IMG/VR virus record: IMGVR_UViG_3300034102_001587
Location: 62,001-126,000 of that record
From: a virus
Strand: one strand, 5' to 3'
DNA length: 64,000 bases
Below the pieces are notes generated by a model, which saw nothing but the letters and a program-made list of their open reading frames with translations, did no database searches and was not told where the DNA came from. This document shows, one piece after another, positions 11,101 to 21,200 of this stretch (position 1 is its first letter; every line of letters starts with the position of its first letter). A program made the position numbers and the translations under genes.

Positions 11101-11285
11101 CGGCATTTGAAATTACCGAATTGGGTGGTGGTAGAATATTCTTTACCTCTGGTAACCAAGATGGTGACTTTAGAATTGGTACAGGTTTGAGTATTAATCA
11201 GGCAACTGGTACTCTTGTGGGTAGAACATTTAGTAAATCTCTATTCTCACTTGTAACTCCGTTCTCATTGGCACTTCAAATATAA
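2109..11285 (+). CDS. Giant virion structural/fibre protein with beta-helix and 15 C-x-R-D repeats
   Basis: This protein has 3058 residues. Residues 1-90 carry TGS-type strand repeats (SGSLTV, TGSVFVTGS). From about 110 a pectate-lyase-like right-handed beta-helix begins with LYVSSTDGDDNNDG followed by PLRTIKRAA, a motif typical of phage appendage proteins. A cupredoxin-like domain at about 615-730 has lost all four copper-ligand positions. From about 760 to 2960 there are 15 copies of a repeat built around C-x-R-D-x-G, then DLLYGGNERS and a YYY-x-x-PS segment, plus a second repeat type containing IKVT and SSSFS. The C-terminus (GGRIFFTS, DGDFRIG, INQATGT) resembles the end of large cyanophage structural proteins. 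It probably forms a long fibre or collar appendage; whether it binds a receptor is unknown. There is no internal stop or frameshift. Confidence 0.8.
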   Translation: MARLIPRKQIEEQQDISGSLTVRQDLIVGGSIFSSGSIQIDNDFFLGDSLNDKGEITGSVFVTGSMTIDGNFSIVGDNTLNVTASKSQLAIDTERYAGILAKDFGANLPTLYVSSTDGDDNNDGRSIQYPLRTIKRAAALSQPGYDGRYGFDTGSIYNGYVIKVQAGTYLEDNPVILPKNTTIWGAGLRITKINAKNPTEDLFWVNSGCYVAEVTVGGLRLYPDQINPEKGFGFAFQPGAFITTSPYIQNCSQISNQENSFTELYEDIPPGGGGLYVNGDVINSDSPLASMVLDAYTQISPNGVGCLVNGRGFIQLVSFFNNFSYYAIRVNNGGHATLNNSNISFGLYGMYASGSRLISGSGGFIEGRDKVRQGWSVVVDVLNKGLDGLPDVTTLNTVEGIRVVPTSVATQYYLSGSNAASADVAAEVVADYNLVSEIVQNGVDNYPTLLAKSSIKGYGFTSPYNILGATQITSSQSASLENLNHISASYAALLSIFSDGTGSYIYTSSNEYKIKISDNNPEYPTLVASNAITGSVSSSFSTVISILKTGLTQIPTLVTNTNSYIYRTAAPFSTGISSSLSTINEVSASFSTIYNIIARGTGSNIETIPNNHQQEFTVTNTNSSSYKFIDSEDSTIGENPTIKLFRGLTYKFYISASAAVGGIDYPFWIRTAKVDGIDSRYDYNKGVINNGDSVGTITFTVPYDAPNDLYYVASTNDTLGGAFSVVNSSTTPRYLIENTLTYPETISGSLTPSENTDIINAYEILTGSKSFIQNEVINYISSSWSEFYYNQETCKRDVGYIIDAVALDLLYGGNDRSITAGRFYYEIPSQATNTQKSQTLDGVKYAARLSENLLKNKTFVEPSIAVLDSVEAITGSKQFIKDEVITFLSSSWSNFDYNEASCSRDVGYILDAVTTDLLYGGNERSIEAGTFYYLYPSQATGYQLDQTTTAIKYAYGLVDNIIKKNTLVLPSTSSKAAYNLLKQNKELIQNETIQFINVAYPQLTYNESKCRRDVGYIVDAVATDLLYGGNERSITAGRYYYDYPSVATSIQKRETIGGIKYAKIIGDYIAQNILLDTPRIITNVEKGIKITNQIHYSSSFSGSITEQNSISSSFSIIEGVIKRGPNNVNSVLAQHNNQNWSLTNPINISGGTQITSTTSSANLTSSLESKFGIVTTIINSGSSYYPAISSSYSSSIKVTNNGQYTGSVATSVEATAISSSFALVSRIISNGTGSLPSIVLNTSASIKVTNATQYSGSGATDTQSSLVSSSFSIVTKIIEGGLGVVPTMVLNSAGNVKVTSTPQYISSSFSGSNVEALLVSQSISLVCDIISGVNQYTNSLSLPTSSYVVASNDINVYYAYNLLKQNINFIKDETIAYLSASWYGFSYDQEKCKRDVGLIVSGAAEDLLFGSLSASLVNGRFYLEYPSAATGSQLNQTIDGIKFASKLAQKVIKNTQLSLPTFDVLNASNLLFENRHFVQSESIAYLSSSWGEFEYNDQTCKRDIGHIIDAARTDLIYGGNERAITAGKYYFLYPSAATGSQLIQTLDGINYASKVSQKVVKNIIFETASINKRNASFLLEKNKNFIANEVVAYVSSSWSTVYYNEAKCKRDVKYIIDAVRTDLVYGGNERSITAGKFYYIYPSSATIGGVPSATNQLDPTITGIHYGSGLSQKIVLGDVFVTASNEAKNVNNLLKQNRSLIRTETIEYIRAFYPYLLYNEASCSRDVGFILDSVGTDILYGGNERSAASGLYYYKFPSLATTSAQKKETIDAINYVKEVAKRVVTNDVLDTVTFETNTTNNIKVGNVAQYTSSYSASQSQISNVSSSFSLVTQIIEGGLDVIPTKVTNTNAAIKVTSEIIVSSSISASNLEVGKTTSSFNLIRDIIYNGSASLPDSLVSNFNYGFELIPPTLWHISSITQSLGSGTYNTQVSNVSSSYANIINIVNNGTASLQTLVANASSSIKTTSAVYNQLGSGSTNEVNRIVNLYNIVLDIIEDGITKIPTLISNTSASIKVTTTPQIISGSGAQRLQAKLISSSFALVVDLLQNNGTSSIEYIPTSSANTNSKVTSAYNLLLDNKQMIIDETISYMSSSWSTFVYDQSKCERDLGLIISGAAFDLIYGSNSASLVNGKYYFESASAATGSQLDQTITAIKYASGISEKVVQNIVLQHISSSLLQPASSSWSALRANKHFIQSESIAYLSSSWQGFDYNETTCKRDIGYIVDAVATDLLYGGNERSLVAGRYYYDYPSQATDSQLEPTLTGVRYAKGLSRMIVSGSSFVSPDSNNQYAYNLVKNNKTFIQEETVAFVNAKWPDLDYIESKCKRDVGYIVDAVATDLLYGGNERSNKAGEFYYLYPSLAITSEQKSETTQAIDYARRLTGEIINSNLISTPQVIPNGSASTDPNVLATYDLLINNKPFIQAETIAYVSSSWVGFQYNEASCSRDVGFIIDAVATDILYSGNESSANAGIVYFLTASAATGSQLEQTVSAIDFAKGLAVNVIQNIQFTTASQSVSASVELLRRNREFIQEETMQYLTASWSTFDYNKEKCRRDVGHIVDGVATDLLYGGNERSIESGEFYYKYPSQATTTQLRQTNEAIDFASRISQKIIQNIVFQTASLEVSASFDLLRKNKPLIQAETIAYVSSSWSTVYYNEASCSRDVGYLIDAAATDLLYGGKERSVTAGLYYYYFPSKATVAGVPSESNQLDPTITGVKYAGRLSTKIITNPTFTSPTSSYLNGRELLSLNKNFIQKETITFLSSSWSTLKYNEVSCSRDIGFIIDAIKTDLVYGGNERSIEAGSYYYKIPSVAIKPSYTDNGTIGQKNQTVDGINYAKGVSEKIVLQTQLTFATQRRRQSVERLRGAKDELKQRAISYTNGAFPYLIYNEASCSRDTGLIVDAVATDLLYGGNERSVAAASSYFNGQFGNAGEVIFKQRLETLETNRYLRTRAEFIAAGASLEPFGSLIVATGIDYSYNGSGVTFKALPPNQGGSGAANPAFEITELGGGRIFFTSGNQDGDFRIGTGLSINQATGTLVGRTFSKSLFSLVTPFSLALQI
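3950..4295 (+). other. Degenerate cupredoxin-like domain (ligands lost)
   Basis: Residues about 615-730 of the 3058-residue protein align with the cupredoxin-like domain of the 4539-residue protein: RGLTYKF, YPFWI, GVINNGDSVGTITF, LYYVASTNDTLGG. The four type-1 copper positions are replaced: His by Tyr665, Cys by Ala713, His by Asn716 and Met by Leu719. The fold is probably kept without metal. Confidence 0.65.
4380..10880 (+). repeat. 15-copy C-x-R-D / DLLYGGNERS protein repeat
   Basis: Within the 3058-residue protein, a unit of roughly 80-90 residues recurs 15 times. Each unit has an NKxFIQxE(T/S)IAY helix, SSSW, a Tyr-Asn/Asp turn, an invariant Cys followed by x-R-D, a ten-residue helix, D(L/I)LYGGNERS, Tyr-rich YYY, PS-x-A-T, and a final helix ending in an I-x-x-N turn. 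The first C-x-R-D lies near base 4490 and the last near 10790. Units 4 and 8 share a variant (SGAAxDL, GS-x-SASLVNG), so units of two classes are interspersed. DNA identity between copies is only moderate, so these are old duplications. Confidence 0.85.
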
Positions 11286-11301
11286 AATGAAATAAAAGAA
11301 A

Positions 11302-12225
11302 ATGGCAAATGTATTTGTACCGTTAAACCGATTTCAGTCAGTAGTAACAAATCTGACTGGTGAAGAAGACCAAATTTATACAACACCGCAAGGAGTTTCA
11401 ACTATTGTGTTGTCTGCTCAAATAACTAATAATAGTTTAGTAAATCAACCTGTAACTATATTTGTAACATCAAATGCAGAATTACCTGTACCAAATTTTG
11501 AAAATATTTGGAATGGCTCTAATTTTATAAGTGCATCTGTTTCTTTATCAAATTATTCTGGTAGTTTTGCAAGTGCATCATCTTTATTAACTTTGAATAG
11601 ACAATTCATAAGAAAAGAAACCGCAGCATACATTAGTTTCTTAAATAATGAAACTGAAACACCATTTTCATTTACATCTTCTAGATTTGAAGGATATGCT
11701 TTAGATGCAACAGATGCATCTGCATATGATATGAAAAATAAAACAATAATAAGAACTACAAAAAATACAAAATCTTTTTATACAAAAAATGGTGTAAATA
11801 TAATTAAATCAATATATCCCGAAGAATATTCTTCATCTTTATTTACTTTAGATTATGTAAAAACTTTAGCTGGACAAATTATAAAAAACCAATCAGTAAC
11901 AGGCTCAACTTCAGTACAAAGATTATATCAAACAACTTTTACTCAATCATTTAATTCAGATTATGCTTTATCTGGTCAAAATTATTCATCATCTTTATAT
12001 GTAATAAATGAATTAATTAATGTTACAAAAGCAACAATTGAAGAACCAACTCTTGTTGCACAAAATCCAATACAATTGGTAACTAATGTTATAGTACCGC
12101 CTGCAGATTCTTTATCGCCTGTTGTGGCCGGTAAATTAGTATTGGAAGAAACGTATGGATTTGTAGTTTCAGGCTCAACTGATTTGACTGTAATCCTCTC
12201 ACTGCTTGAAAGTGCTAACGAATAA
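11302..12225 (+). CDS. Fibre-associated protein: 110-aa adaptor fold with a large insertion
   Basis: The protein has 307 residues. Its first 55 and last 60 residues match, in order, the two halves of the 110-residue protein at 27669-28001. The N-terminal IYTTPQGVSTIVLSAQI corresponds to VAYTSPAVTTATVIGVSV there, and the C-terminal LVLEETYGFVVSGS then LTVILSLLES corresponds to VVMEAGDFLSVTSS then VIVSVLEIS. Between them sit about 190 residues that include LLTLNRQFIRKETAAYIS, a degenerate copy of the helix opening the repeats in the upstream giant protein. So this looks like a small beta-sandwich adaptor interrupted by fibre-type repeat material. It lies 16 bases after the first giant fibre gene and before the second. 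The role as connector or decoration protein is inferred. Confidence 0.6.
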   Translation: MANVFVPLNRFQSVVTNLTGEEDQIYTTPQGVSTIVLSAQITNNSLVNQPVTIFVTSNAELPVPNFENIWNGSNFISASVSLSNYSGSFASASSLLTLNRQFIRKETAAYISFLNNETETPFSFTSSRFEGYALDATDASAYDMKNKTIIRTTKNTKSFYTKNGVNIIKSIYPEEYSSSLFTLDYVKTLAGQIIKNQSVTGSTSVQRLYQTTFTQSFNSDYALSGQNYSSSLYVINELINVTKATIEEPTLVAQNPIQLVTNVIVPPADSLSPVVAGKLVLEETYGFVVSGSTDLTVILSLLESANE

Positions 12226-12244
12226 GGGATATTATCTTTGCGTA

Positions 12245-12273
12245 ATATTTATAGAGGATTCATCATATTTATA
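12245..12273 (+). promoter_or_regulatory. Two ATATTTATA elements, candidate phage late promoter(s)
   Basis: The 68-base gap before the 4539-residue fibre gene holds two exact ATATTTATA copies, at 12245-12253 and 12265-12273, spaced 20 bases apart. The second ends 20 bases before the ATG. The same element recurs in other intergenic gaps of this window. No conserved -33 element is visible. Confidence 0.5.
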
Positions 12274-12293
12274 AAAAAGCTGAAAAACTACGG

Positions 12294-15200
12294 ATGGCAA
12301 TTAGTAATCTATTATCAGGAAGGGTCAGGTTAAAAGGTCCAAAAAATGTTACCGCAGATAGGTACGAATTTGTGGATTTATCACAAGTCGAGCCCAATCT
12401 TGGGGTTCCTGATTTCCCAGCTTCGTTTGATAGTGGTTCTGTAGGTATATTAGCATCAGATAGTGATGGTAATAGACGATTTATTAAAGATATTAAAATT
12501 GACACCGCTCAGGGTAATTTTACAGGATCTTTTAGTGGAAGTGCGTTATTAAGTGGCCTGTTCACAGGATCTTTCACTGGTTCTTTTAGTGGAGATGGTT
12601 CTCTATTAACAAATATACCAGCAGTTGTAGCACCAAAGATAGCAAGTGGTTCAGCAACCGCATCTATTTCTCCTGATAAAGGATTAGCAGTAAATACATT
12701 TACAACTATTAATGGTAATTTAACAGTTACTGGTTCGGCTAGAATTACTGAAGATTTAATTGTTGAAAATTCAATATATGCTGAACAATTAATAGTTTCA
12801 TATATATCATCTTCGGTAATATATTCATCGGGTTCTAATAAATTTGGTGATGAAGAAACGGATAAGCAAGAATTTACTGGTTCTGTTGAAGTAAGAGATA
12901 GATTGAGTACTAATCAACTTACAGCATCTTCTGCGATAGGTTCATTTACAGGTTCATTTTTTGGTGATGGTAGAGATTTAATAAATGTACAATCTGCAAT
13001 AGAATCTGCAATATTAGCAAGTGGTTCGGTAACCGCTTCTGTAGTTGGAGACCTTCTTATAATTAATGCACAAAGTGCATCTTTTTTAGGTGGAGTACAA
13101 ATTACAGGTAGTTTACGTTTAACAACTGGTTCTGTTATAGTAGAATCTGGTTCTATTATTAGTAGAACTGCCACAATAGATAGTTTAACAGTATCATCTG
13201 CATCCGGTTCATTTACTGGTTCTTTTAGTGGAGATGGTTCTCAATTAACAAATGTACCATCAACAGTAGCACCTAGAATAGCTAGTGGTTCGGCAACAGC
13301 TTCAATAGCACCTAATACGGGTTTATTAGTTAATACGGGTGTAACAATAAAAGATTTTTTAATAGTAACTGGTTCAGCTGAATTCAAATCAACTGTATCG
13401 GCATCTATGTTTACTGGTAGTGGTGCTGGTTTATTTGATATTCCATTAAACGCATTAGCTCAAGAAGCATTTAGAATAGCAAGTGGTAGTGTAACTGCTT
13501 CGGTTTCCCCAAATAGAGGATTTGAAGTAATTTCAGCAACATCAAATTTTTCAGGATCTGTTTCTGCATCCGTTTTTAGTGGTAGTGGTGAAGGTCTTTT
13601 TAATATACCATTAGCTGCATTTACTCAAGAAGTATTTAGAATAGCAAGTGGTAGTGTAACTGCTTCGGTAAGTCCTGATGAAGGATTTAGAGTGCAATCT
13701 TTGGATAGTGGTTCTCAATTTACGGGAAGTGTTTCTATAAGTGGTAGCTTATTTGTAAATGCTGAAAGTGGTTCATTACAATTAGCATCTGGCTCCGCAT
13801 ACTATGGAGAAGGTACATACTTAAGAAACATACCTCGTTCAGCACTTACTGAAGATGCTTTATTATCAACTGAAATTAAATCAGGTTCAGTTACAGCTTC
13901 AGTTTCTCCTGATTTTGGATTTAGAGTAATATCACAGGATAGTGGTTCTCAAATAACTGGTTCGGTAAGAATAACTGGTAGCCTTTATGTAGAAAGTGGT
14001 TCATTCTTTTATGGTGACGGTAGTGGATTGACAAACATTTCATTAGCAAATTTATCCATAGATTCTACAAAAATATTTAGTGGTTCAGCAACAGCATCAA
14101 TAGCACCTGATAACGGATTTGTTGTAAATGTAGATAGTAGAATAACAGGTAGCTTATTTGTATCAGAATCGATATTTGCAAGATTTTTTGTTGGAGATGG
14201 TTCACAATTAACAAATGTACCATCAACAGTAGCACCTAGAATAGCTAGTGGTAGTGTAACAGCATCTGTATCACCAAACTTTGGATTTAGAGTGGAATCA
14301 TTAGAAAGTGGTTCTCAATTTACAGGTTCAATAAATGTAAGTGGTAGTATTTCAATCCCTTCTGGTAGTGGATTTTTCTCTGGTAGTGGTGAAGGATTGT
14401 TTAATATCCCACAAGCGGCTCTTTCATTTGAAATTAATAGAATAGCAAGTGGTTCTGCAACTGCTTCAATAGCACCTAATACTGGTTTGTTGGTAAATAC
14501 TGGTGTTACGATAAGAGATTTTCTAATTGTAACAGGCTCATCTATATTAAACAAAGTATCAGCATCATTCTTTAGTGGTAGTGGTAGAGATTTATTTGAT
14601 ATTCCACAATCTGCTTTATCTTTTGAAATTACTAAAATTTCAACAGGAAGTGTAACAGCATCTGTATCACCTGAATTTGGATTTAAAGTTGAATCTTTAG
14701 CAAGTGGTTCGGAATTTACAGGTTCAATTGATGTAAGTGGTAGTATATTCATACCAAAAGGTGCTGGATTTTTCTCTGGTAGTGGTATTGGATTATTTGA
14801 TATTCCACAATCTGCATTAGCTTTTGAAATCACTAAAATATCAAGTGGTAGTGTAACTGCTTCGGTTTCTCCTGATTTTGGTTTTAAAGTAGAATCATTA
14901 GAGAGCGGTTCTCAATTTACGGGTTCGTTAATTGTAAGCGGAAACATACAGGTAGCAACTGGTTCATTTTTTAGTGGTAGTGGTAGAGGATTATTAGATA
15001 TTCCTCGTTCAGCATTAGCACCGGATGCATTAGTTTCTAATTTAATAGCAAGTGGAAGCGCAACAGCTTCTATATCTTCGGAAAGAGGATTGGAAATAAA
15101 TACAAATGTAGTATTATCGGCATCTGTATTTTATTCTGGTAGTGGTGCTGGGTTATTTAATATACCATTAAATGCATTAGCAAATGAGGCATTTAGAATA

Positions 15201-18200
15201 GCAACAGGAAGTATTACAGCTTCTGTTTCATTGGATAAAGGATTTGTAGTTGATTCCGCATTGAGTGGTTCTGAATTTACTGGTTCAGTTGAAATAAGTG
15301 GTTCGTTAAGTGCATCATTGTTTAGAGGTGATGGTGGTGGATTATTTAATATTCCATTCTCAGCATTTACTGGAGATGTTCCAAGAATTGCTAGTGGAAG
15401 TGTGACAGCATCCGTATCACCTGAAGTTGGATTTAAAGTAATTTCAGCACTTAGTGGTTCTGAATTTACTGGTTCAATAGACGTAAGTGGTAGTGTGAGT
15501 ATAATAAGTGGTTCTTACTTTATTGGCGATGGTAGATATATCAATAATATTCAGTTAAGTGAATTAGCCGGGAAATCTTACTTATTAGAAAGTGCAAGTT
15601 TTTCAGCATCGTTTATATTAGGAACTGGTTTAGTTGTAAACACTTTAGTATCTGCTTCTAAATTTAGTGGTAGTGGTGCTGGATTATTTGATATTCCATT
15701 ATCAGCATTAGCAACTGAAGCATTTAGAATAGCAAGTGGCTCGGCAACTGCTTCAATATCACCGCAAAAAGGATTTGAAGTAACTACATTTACTACAATA
15801 AATGGATATTTGTTTGTAACAAATTCTATTACAACAATAGAAGATGTTAAAGCACTTGGTATAATGACCGCTTCATTATTTAGAGGTGATGGTAGTGGAT
15901 TATTCAATTTACAAATTGAGCAAGCATCTAAATTAGTTTCTGGTTCAGTAACAGCATCCGTAAGTCCTAATGTTGGATTTTATGTTAATTCAAATGCAAC
16001 AATTGAGGGTGGATTATATGTATCTGCTTCTTCTAAATTGCAAGGATTGGAAGTTACTGGTTCTGTTGGGGTTAAAGGTAGTCAACGTATAACTAATGAT
16101 TTATATGTTGATGGAAAAATAGTAACAACTGAATTAATTGCAGAATATATTTCATCTTCAATAATTTACTCTTCTGGTTCAAACAAATTTGGTGACAGCG
16201 CTACCGATAAGCAAGAAGTAACTGGAAGTTTGGAAGTTAAAGGTGATATTAGAGTAGCATCTGGTTCTTCATTTAGTGGTAGTGGTGCACAATTATTTGA
16301 TATACCACAATCTGCATTAGCTTTCGAAATTAATAGAATAGCAAGTGGTTCAGCAACCGCATCTATTTCTCCTGATTTTGGTTTAGAAGTAAATACCGTA
16401 GTATCCGCATCAGCATTTAGTGGTAGTGGTAGAGATTTATTTAATATTCCTATATCAGCATTTTCTCAAGAAGTATTTAGAATTGCTAGTGGTAGTGCAA
16501 CTGCATCGGTATCTCCTGATTTTGGATTTAAAGTAGAATCATTAGCAAGTGGTTCGCAATTTACAGGTTCATTAATTGTAAGCGGAAATATACAAGCTGC
16601 AACTGGTTCATTCTTTAGTGGTAGTGGTGCTGGCTTAAAAGATATACCTCGTTCAGCATTATCATTCGAATTAACATCAATAGCAACGGGTTCTGTAACA
16701 GCGTCTGTTACACCTGAATTTGGATTTAGAGTGGAATCTTTGGGTAGTGGCTCTCAATTCACAGGTTCTGTAATTGTTAGTGGTATCGTTCAAGTAGCAA
16801 CAGGTTCATTCTTTAGTGGTAGTGGTGCTGGCTTAAAAGATATACCTCGTTCAGCACTTACCGAAGATGCATTGGTTACAACGGAAATAAAATCCGGTTC
16901 AGTAACAGCATCTGTAAGTCCTGATTTTGGATTTAAAGTAGAATCATTAGCAAGTGGTTCGCAATTTACAGGTTCGGTTAATATTAGTGGTAGTTTATTT
17001 GTAAATCCTTATAGTGGTTCATTACAATTAGCAACAGGTTCTTCTTATTATGGAGAAGGTAGATACCTAAGAGAAATTCCAAAGTCAGCAATATCTGATT
17101 TAGATACATCATTAATATTCTCTGGTTCAGCAACTGCATCCATATCGCCGGCTCAAGGATTTAGAGTAAATACTTTTTCAACATTCTTATTTCCAGTATC
17201 CGCTTCAATGTTTACTGGTAGTGGTGCTGGTTTATATGATATACCTCGTTCCGCATTTACGGGAGATTCATTCCGTATAGCAAGTGGTAGTGTAACGGCA
17301 TCCGTATCACCAACCGAAGGTTTTAGAGTAGAATCATCTGAGTTTGGCTCACAAATTACAGGTTCATTATTTGTAAGTGGAGCAAAAGGAATTGAATTAT
17401 CTTCTGGTTCTTCATTTAGTGGTAGTGGTGAACGATTATTTGATATTCCAAAAACAGCAATTAAAGACTTAGACCTTTCCAAAATATTTAGTGGTTCAGC
17501 AACAGCATCAATATCTCCTGATAAAGGTTTAGAAGTAAATGTTAATATTGTTCTTTCATCATCAGTATTTTATTCTGGTAGTGGTATTGGACTATTTGAT
17601 ATTCCACAATCTGCACTAAGTGGTGATGCCTTTAGAATAGCAAGTGGAAGTGCAACTGCCTCAATATCCCCAACCAAAGGATTTGAAGTAAATACATTCT
17701 CAAAAATTACAGGAAGTTTATTAGTATCTGCATCTAACACATTAATTTATAGTGGAAGTGCATTGGGTGAAGAATTTAGAACATTTAATGTTAGTAATAA
17801 TGGTGCTAGTGCATATACATTTAGTGGAGCAGCAACAGGTTCAAATCCAACATTAACATTACTAAGAGGGGCAACTTATACATTTAATGTAAATGCAAGT
17901 GGACATCCTTTCTGGATAAAAACTATACAGGTTTCTGGACCAACCAATTCATATAACGATGGGGTAATAAATAATGGTGATGATGTGGGTGTTATTACGT
18001 TCACTCCACCATCTGGCTCTCCATCTACATTATATTATATTTGCCAATTCCATTCCGGAATGAGTGGAATAATGAATTTAACCGATGCTTTAGTAATTGA
18101 TGAAGGTAGACTTGATTTTATAGGTAATACAAAAATAACAGGAAGTCTAAGTGTTTCATCTTATGTTTCTGCTTCAATGTTTACTGGTAGCGGTAAAGGA

Positions 18201-21200
18201 CTTTATGATATTCCAATTTCCGCACTTGCACAAGATGTATTCAGAATAGCTAGTGGTTCAGCAACAGCATCAATTTCTCCTGATAAAGGATTGGAAGTTA
18301 ATACTGTAGTTTCGGCATCGGCATTTAGTGGTAGTGGTAGAGATTTGAGAGATATTCCTTTTTCAAATTTAACTGGAGATGCATCTAGAATAGCAAGTGG
18401 TAGTGTTACTGCATCAGTATCGCCAAATTTTGGATTTTTAGTCAATGCAGATGCACAAATTAGTGGTGGATTATTTGTATCACAATCTTCTATACTAACA
18501 AACTTAGATGTAATTGGATATGTTGGTATAACTGGTTCGGCAAATATACAAAATGACCTTTATGTAGGTGGAAAAATAGTAACAACTGAGTTATTTGCAC
18601 AATATATTTCTTCATCAATAATTTATTCATCTGGTTCTAATAAATTTGGTGATAGTGAAAGTGATAAGCAAGAGATTAGTGGTTCATTATTCATTAGTGG
18701 TGGATATGGTGGTGTTGTTCAATTAGAAACTGGTTCATACTTTAGTGGTAGTGGTAAAGGATTATTTGAAATACCATTCTCTAATTTAACAGGAGATGCA
18801 TTTAGAATAGCAAGTGGTAGTGTAACCGCATCTGTAAGTCCTGCATATGGATTTAGAGTAGAATCAATAGATAGTGGTTCTGATTTCTTTGGTGATGTTA
18901 GAATTGATGGTGACCTTTTAGTAAGTGGTGCACAATTCCAAAATAATGTAGATATAAATGGTGAGTTAAGAGTAACTGGTTCATTGATAGTTTCATCATC
19001 ATCTACATTTAGAAACATAGGACCGGCACAATTTAGTGGTAGCTTATTCGTAACTGGTGGTAATGTTGTTGTTGAAAGTGGTTCATCTTTTATTGGTGAT
19101 GGTACTTTTATAACAAACATTCAATTTGCAAGTTCTTCAATAGAATCATTAAGATTATCAAGCGGTTCTGTAACAGCTTCAGTAAGTCCTGATGGATTTA
19201 TTGTAAATACACCATTTACAGGTGGATTAATTGGTTCTCAATTTACTGGTAGTGTTGGTGTTAGCGGTTCATTATATGTTACTAACTTTATTTATGGTGA
19301 TGGTACATTCTTAACAAACGTAACGGCACAAGCTGCACCAAGAATTCAAAGTGGTTCGGTAACGGCATCCGTTTCACCAAACTTTGGATTTAGAGTAGAA
19401 ACATTAGCAACGGGTTCTCAAATTGGTTCTCAATTTACTGGTTCAATAGACGTAAGTGGTAGTGTTACTGCACAATTCCTTATTGGTGATGGTACATTTA
19501 TTACAAACGTAACGGCACAAGCGGCACCAAGAATTTCAAGTGGTAGTGTAACAGCATCTGTATCACCAAACTTTGGATTTAGAGTACAAACAACAGCAAC
19601 AGGTTCTCAAATCGGTTCTCAGTTTACGGGTTCAATAGACGTAAGTGGTAGTGTTACTGCTTTTGCCTTTATTGGTGATGGTTCTCAAATTACAAACGTA
19701 CAAGCTGCAGCAGCACCAAGAATTCAAAGTGGTTCGGTAACTGCATCGGTAGCACCAAATCAAGGATTTATAGTAACTTCAATAGAAAGTGGTTCGTTCT
19801 TCTTTGGTGATGTTAGGGTAGCATCTGGTTCAGTATTTAGTGGTAGTGGTGCACAATTATTTGATATTCCACTATCAGCTTTAGAAGATTTACAATTAGA
19901 TAGAATTCAATCTGGTTCTGGTAGAGCAATACAATCTCCGGATACATTAGAAGTAAACACACCAATTACAGCAGCACTTTATCGTGGTGATGGTGGTGGA
20001 TTATTTAATATCCCAGCAAACGCTCTACAAGACCTTAAATTAGATAGAATTGAATCAGGTTCTGCGAGAGCAGTTATTTCTCCAACTTTATTGGATATTA
20101 ATACAAATACTAGAATTCACTCTGGTTCGTTAACTGTAAGTGGAAGTATATTTGTTAGTGGTGGAAATGTAATAGCTCAATCAGGTTCTATATTCATTGG
20201 TGATGGTAGTGGATTAAATAATATTACAATTGCTAATTTAGCATTTGATGCATTCTTATTAAAGAGTGGTTCGTTTACCGCATCAATTTCGCCGGATAAA
20301 GGGTTTGTAGTAAATACATCGGCATCTATTTGGGGCAACTTATATGTTGGAAATACGATTACAGCATCCAACACAATAAAAGCACATTTATTTACAGGTT
20401 CATTCTTAGGAACATATAATTTCCAAGGAGTAGGGCCTACCGCATCCGCAGAATACGATATTTTAAGATATAATACAACTCAAGGATATTTTATACCTCA
20501 ACCTGAATCATCATTAACTGAAACTGTAGCATTTAGTAATGTAAGTGATTTAACAATTGTACATAATTTGGATATTTTGTATCCAATGGTTCAGGTTTAC
20601 GCAACTGGTTCTGAAGACCAAATATTACCTGGTACAATTAAATCAATTGATAAAAATACAATAAATATTAAATTTGCTGGAGTAACTTCTGGACATGTTG
20701 TAATTGGTAGTGGTGGTTCTCTAATTAGTGGTACTATAAATGGTGATAGAGTATTTGGAACTGTACTTTCCGCATCTCATGCAATATTTGCTGATAGTGC
20801 TGGTAATGTTGCAGGATTTGATTCGGCTTCATTAGCATTCTTATCATCTTCTATTACAAATCTTAATTTAGCAGATTATGTAAAGAATGACCAGACATCA
20901 TCAATGACGGTGTTAAGTGCATCTTACGCACTTTCTTCATCTTACGCTTTATTTGCAGCAAATGCGGCAAATGTTGATACATCATTGTTTGTTCAGGCCT
21001 CACAAACTGCATCAATGACTGTTGGTACTGCATCATTTGCAGTAACATCATCTTATTCATATTTTGCAGAAACATCATCTTACGCATTATTTGCACAAAA
21101 TGCATCAAATGTAGATACATCAAACTTTGTTCTTAATTCACAAACAGCATCAATGACTGTTGGTACTGCTTCATTAGCATTTACCGCATCATATGCATTG

